From Rhodobacteraceae bacterium UBA1943 (GTDB lineage Bacteria > Pseudomonadota > Alphaproteobacteria > Rhodobacterales > Rhodobacteraceae): DNA of 8,377 nt. The notes under the pieces were generated by a model, which worked only from the letters and a program-made list of their open reading frames with translations, was not told where the DNA came from and ran no database searches. The DNA lies in NCBI GenBank assembly GCA_002336845.1, contig DDEX01000023.1, forward strand, positions 12,839-21,215, in the 5' to 3' direction. Positions 5,450-8,377 of this stretch are shown in pieces; positions within the stretch are counted from its first letter, which is position 1; every line of letters starts with the position of its first letter. A program made the translations under genes and the position numbers.

Positions 5450-6805
5450 ATGAGCATTGAATCGCAACTGAAGCGGCTGGGGCTATTTGACGCCCGCGTG
5501 CCCAGATACACCTCTTACCCCACCGCGCCGCATTTCGCGGGCGGGGTGGCGCCCGAGGTGTTCACCTCTTGGATCGAGGAGATTCCGGCGGGGTCGGAAA
5601 TCTCGCTTTACCTGCATGTGCCGTTCTGTCGGCGGCTGTGCTGGTTCTGCGCCTGCCGGACGCAGGGCACCTCGTCGGATGAGCCAGTTCGGGCCTATGC
5701 GCGGGTGCTGAAGGCAGAAATTGCCATGCTGAAGCGGCATCTTGCCCCGGGTGTGCGGTTAAGCCGCCTGCATTGGGGCGGGGGAACGCCCACCCTGATG
5801 CCCGCAGACATGATGCGCGATCTGGCCGATACCGTGTTTCAGGCGGTGCCAATGGCCGAGGGGGCCGAGTTCTCGGTGGAAATCGACCCGAACGAGATTG
5901 ACGCCGAGCGGCTGGATGCGCTGGTCGCCTCTGGCATGAACCGCGCCTCAATCGGGGTGCAGGATTTCGACCCGGAAATCCAGAAAACCATTGGCCGAGA
6001 GCAAAGTTATGAGCTGACGCGGCAGGTGGCGGATATGATTCGCGACCGCGGGGTGCGCAGCCTGAATGCTGACATCCTCTACGGTCTGCCGCATCAGACA
6101 CGGGAACGCATCGCCGATTCGGTGCAAAAACTGCTAAGCCTGTCGCCCGACCGGGTGGCTTTATACGGCTATGCCCATGTGCCCTGGATGAGTCGCCGCC
6201 AGCAGATGATCCCGTCGGACGCCATGCCCACGCCAGAAGAGCGGCTGGGCCTGTTCGAAACCGCCCGCCAGTTGTTTGCCTGGGACGGTTATGACGAGGT
6301 CGGCATCGACCATTTCGCGCGGCCAGGTGACGGGCTGGCAGTGGCGGCGCGCACGGGGCGGCTGCGGCGCAACTTTCAGGGCTATACCGATGATCAGTCC
6401 CCGGTGCTGGTGGGGCTTGGCGCCTCGTCCATCAGCCGGTTTCCGCAAGGCTATGCCCAGAATGCCAGCGCCACGGCCGCCCATACCAAGGCCGTGCGCG
6501 AGGGCCGGTTTTCAACCCATCGCGGCCATGTGTTTCAGGGCGAGGACAAGATGCGCGCCCGGATCATCGAGGCGCTGATGTGCGATTTCCGGGTGGATAT
6601 GGAGGAAATCCTGTCCAGCTTTGCCATCACGCCCGAACGGCTGGACGGGATGTTCAGCACGGTGATGCGGGCCTTTCCGGGCATGGTGGCGCGCGATGCC
6701 GACGGGATTTCGATTCCCGTTCACGCCCGCCCTCTGACGCGGATGATCGCACGGGCGTTCGATGCCTATGACCAGACCAAGGCGCAGCATTCGGCGGCGA
6801 TCTGA
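5450..6805 (+). CDS. hemN: Oxygen-independent coproporphyrinogen III oxidase (radical SAM)
   Basis: 451 residues, close to the family's usual 450-460. HemN decarboxylates two propionate side chains of coproporphyrinogen III to form protoporphyrinogen IX, using S-adenosylmethionine and a [4Fe-4S] cluster in the cytoplasm. The cluster motif is C60-x3-C64-x2-C67-x-C69, with Y54 just before it as in E. coli HemN, and the fourth Cys is the HemN-specific one. The PRYTSYPTAPHF segment near residue 18, the GGGTPT motif at 110-115 and the ADILYGLPHQT segment near 207 agree. A HemN C-terminal domain occupies about 365-440. These features separate it from HemW, which lacks the extra Cys and N-terminal segment. 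The start at 5450 matches known N-termini, but only GGGA directly abuts the ATG, with no usable Shine-Dalgarno spacing. An FNR box upstream predicts low-oxygen induction. Confidence 0.95.
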   Translation: MSIESQLKRLGLFDARVPRYTSYPTAPHFAGGVAPEVFTSWIEEIPAGSEISLYLHVPFCRRLCWFCACRTQGTSSDEPVRAYARVLKAEIAMLKRHLAPGVRLSRLHWGGGTPTLMPADMMRDLADTVFQAVPMAEGAEFSVEIDPNEIDAERLDALVASGMNRASIGVQDFDPEIQKTIGREQSYELTRQVADMIRDRGVRSLNADILYGLPHQTRERIADSVQKLLSLSPDRVALYGYAHVPWMSRRQQMIPSDAMPTPEERLGLFETARQLFAWDGYDEVGIDHFARPGDGLAVAARTGRLRRNFQGYTDDQSPVLVGLGASSISRFPQGYAQNASATAAHTKAVREGRFSTHRGHVFQGEDKMRARIIEALMCDFRVDMEEILSSFAITPERLDGMFSTVMRAFPGMVARDADGISIPVHARPLTRMIARAFDAYDQTKAQHSAAI

Positions 6806-6817
6806 GCCCCTCCTCGA

Positions 6818-6839
6818 CCCTCCCCCTGACAGGGGAGGG
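6818..6839. terminator. GC-rich palindrome between convergent genes; possible bidirectional terminator or dispersed repeat
   Basis: CCCTCCCC (6818-6825) pairs perfectly with GGGGAGGG (6832-6839) across a 6-base loop. It fills most of the 45-base gap between the hemN stop and the convergent glycosyltransferase stop, where a bidirectional terminator is expected. No U tract follows on either strand, so intrinsic termination is uncertain. Similar GC-rich palindromes recur between genes in many alphaproteobacteria, so it may instead be a copy of a dispersed element. Confidence 0.5.
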
Positions 6840-6850
6840 AGGCGCGGTTG

Positions 6851-8077
6851 TCAGCCCTTGGGCGCGAAACCCTCGGCAAACTCCACCATGCGAGGCAGGC
6901 AGATGCCGTGCAGGTCGTAGTTCTCCAGCACGGTCTGGCGTGCGGCCAGCCGCAGGGGGGCGAAGTGGTTTGGGTGGGCCAGCGCCTCGGCCAGGGCATG
7001 GCTCCAGCCCGCAATGTCGAAGAAATCGACCAGCGTGCCGTTCTTGCCGTGCTGGATCACCTCTTCTACCGGCGCTGTGGCAGAGCCGATCACATGGGCG
7101 CCGCAGGCCATCGCTTCGACCATCGACCAGCTTAGGACAAAGGGATAGGTCAGATAGGCATGGGCGCGGGAAACCTGCATCAGCGAAATGAACTGCGGAT
7201 AGGGCAGTTTGCCGACGAAATGGACGCGGGTCATATCCAGCCGGTCCTGCACCTCGGCCAGAAAGCGTTGTTTCCAGCCGGTTTCGCCGGGCGGGGCCGC
7301 GCCATAGCTGACGCCGTCGCCGCCGACAATCACCACCTGCGCCTGCGGCCGGGCCGCCAGAACGTCGGGCAAGGCGCGCAGGAAGGTGTGATAGCCGCGA
7401 TAGGGTTCAAGGTTGCGGTTGACGAAGGTCAGCACCTCATCGCCTGCGCGCAGGGTTTTGCCATCGGGCAGGGTGAATTGCGCGGCGGGTTCAGGGCGCA
7501 GGGTGGCGGTGTTCACGCCGTCAAAGATGACCGTGATCATCTGCCGCAAGCTGGGAGGATAGGTTGACGCCTGCCAGTGGGTGGGCGACAGGCCCGCATC
7601 GGCATGGGTCAGCGCCTGGCCCAGATAGGCGGCGCGGCCCTGGGCGATCATCACCTGATCAAAGTTGCGGCTGCTGAATTCGGGGTCAAACCCCACATCG
7701 GCCCCACGCCCGCGATAGTAGAACTCGGCATAGATGATCAGCCTGGCCTCGGGCCAGACCTCTTTCAGAAACAGCGTTTCGCCCCAGCCGGAATGGCCAA
7801 AGATCACATCCGGGATATACCCTTTCTGCCGCAATTGCAGCGCCGCGCGGGCCACGGTGACGCCGCGGTCGCTCATCACCGCATAGTTGCGACCCAGCCG
7901 GGCGACGGCGGGTTCGACGGGTTGGGCGGTGTGCTTGTAGCGCAGGGTTTCGATGCCGGTCTGGCGCTGGTTCGTCGCATCGGTCAGGGCGCGGACCTGA
8001 TGGCCGCGCTTTTGCAATTCCGGGGCGAGGTACAGGAACTGGCCGGGAAAATTCTGATGGACAAACAGGATTTTCAT
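6851..8077 (-). CDS. Glycosyltransferase family 4 protein
   Basis: 408 residues with the two Rossmann-like domains of GT-B enzymes: N-terminal acceptor domain about 1-185 starting with a KILFVHQNFPGQF segment, and C-terminal nucleotide-sugar domain about 186-400 containing a VNRNLEPYRGYHTF segment, a GGDG motif at 252-255, a FVGKL segment near 287 and SWSMVEAMACG ending near 326. E321 is the second Glu of the GT4 EX7E motif; the first Glu position is F313, so that motif is incomplete. Members transfer sugars from nucleotide donors in envelope polysaccharide or glycolipid synthesis, but donor and acceptor cannot be read here. No membrane segment is apparent. The ATG at 8077 overlaps the stop of the transporter ATPase gene by 4 bases (ATGA), so the two are translationally coupled. 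It converges on hemN. Confidence 0.88.
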   Translation of the reverse strand: MKILFVHQNFPGQFLYLAPELQKRGHQVRALTDATNQRQTGIETLRYKHTAQPVEPAVARLGRNYAVMSDRGVTVARAALQLRQKGYIPDVIFGHSGWGETLFLKEVWPEARLIIYAEFYYRGRGADVGFDPEFSSRNFDQVMIAQGRAAYLGQALTHADAGLSPTHWQASTYPPSLRQMITVIFDGVNTATLRPEPAAQFTLPDGKTLRAGDEVLTFVNRNLEPYRGYHTFLRALPDVLAARPQAQVVIVGGDGVSYGAAPPGETGWKQRFLAEVQDRLDMTRVHFVGKLPYPQFISLMQVSRAHAYLTYPFVLSWSMVEAMACGAHVIGSATAPVEEVIQHGKNGTLVDFFDIAGWSHALAEALAHPNHFAPLRLAARQTVLENYDLHGICLPRMVEFAEGFAPKG

Positions 8078-8377
8078 GGGCCGAAAGCGGCGGCCAGCAG
8101 CGCGCGGGTATAATCGGTCTGCGGGTTGTCAAACAGGCTTGCGCTGTCGCCCGCCTCGACCACATCGCCCTCTTTCATCACCAGCACCTTGTGTGACAGC
8201 GCCCGCACGACGCGCAGGTCGTGGCTGATGAAGATATAGGCCAGCCCATGCTTGCGCTGCAATTCGCGCAAAAGCTCCACGATCTGCACCTGAACGGTCA
8301 TGTCCAGGGCGCTTGTCGGCTCATCCAGCACCACCAGTTTGGGCCGCAGGATCATGGCGCGCGCAATGGCGATGCGC
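8074..8377 (-). CDS. yejF: Peptide ABC transporter ATP-binding protein, YejF-like, C-terminal part only
   Basis: Only the last 100 or so residues are in the window; the 5' part lies beyond position 8377. Visible in order are the end of the ABC signature (RIAIARA), Walker B with its catalytic Glu (LVVLDEP), the D-loop (SALD) and the H-switch (SHD). The tail (NPQTDYTRALLAAAF) is typical of dipeptide/oligopeptide-family ATPases, and the LAYIFISHDLRVVRAL segment most resembles YejF of the YejABEF peptide/microcin C importer, where two ATPase halves are fused. Whether this protein is a fused YejF or a single-domain DppF/OppF type cannot be decided from this fragment. It would energise peptide import at the inner membrane. 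The ATG at 8355 is internal, since the frame stays open through the signature motif to the window edge. Confidence 0.82.
   Translation of the reverse strand, partial: RIAIARAMILRPKLVVLDEPTSALDMTVQVQIVELLRELQRKHGLAYIFISHDLRVVRALSHKVLVMKEGDVVEAGDSASLFDNPQTDYTRALLAAAFGP

Noticed and set aside
1..8377. Toxin-antitoxin, defence, phage or transposon system
   Set aside because: No gene, terminal repeat, array or composition break supporting any of these was seen; all eight genes belong to metabolic, regulatory, transport or glycosyltransferase families.

Overview
The window is chromosomal DNA from a high-GC alphaproteobacterium, most likely a member of the Rhodobacterales (Rhodobacter/Paracoccus-like). 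This rests on the close resemblance of two neighbouring genes to Rhodobacter FnrL and HemN, on an FNR-type binding site between them, and on a Rhodobacterales-type 3-oxoadipate enol-lactonase. Coding density is very high: eight genes, short gaps, several start/stop overlaps, and no stretch over 300 bases without a gene. I see no tRNA, rRNA, CRISPR, insertion sequence or phage gene.

Layout. (1) Positions 71-4589, all on the minus strand and read right to left, form a five-gene catabolic cluster: an alpha/beta hydrolase, a PLP-dependent threonine-dehydratase-like enzyme, a PcaD-like 3-oxoadipate enol-lactonase, a second small alpha/beta hydrolase, and an enolase-superfamily (mandelate racemase/muconate-lactonizing) enzyme. 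The first four are joined by 4-base overlap, 1-base gap and 8-base overlap, so they are almost certainly one operon. The fifth follows after 57 bases with its own good Shine-Dalgarno site. (2) Positions 4644-6805 hold the oxygen-response pair: fnrL (minus) and hemN (plus), divergent from a 59-base region carrying one FNR box. (3) Positions 6851-8377, minus strand, hold the 3' end of a YejF-like peptide ABC transporter ATPase whose stop overlaps the start of a family-4 glycosyltransferase gene. That gene converges on hemN, with a GC-rich palindrome in the 45-base gap.

How they work together. FnrL is an iron-sulfur oxygen sensor, and HemN is the oxygen-independent coproporphyrinogen III oxidase needed for heme and bacteriochlorophyll synthesis without oxygen; the shared FNR box ties the two together. 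The substrate of the catabolic cluster is not evident. Its enzyme set (three hydrolases, one of them lactonase-like, plus two lyase-type enzymes) would suit breakdown of an ester- or lactone-containing organic acid, but that is inference. The most unusual points are the enolase-superfamily enzyme, which lacks two residues normally essential in its family, and the position of the FNR box, which puts a predicted hemN transcription start on the A of the start codon.
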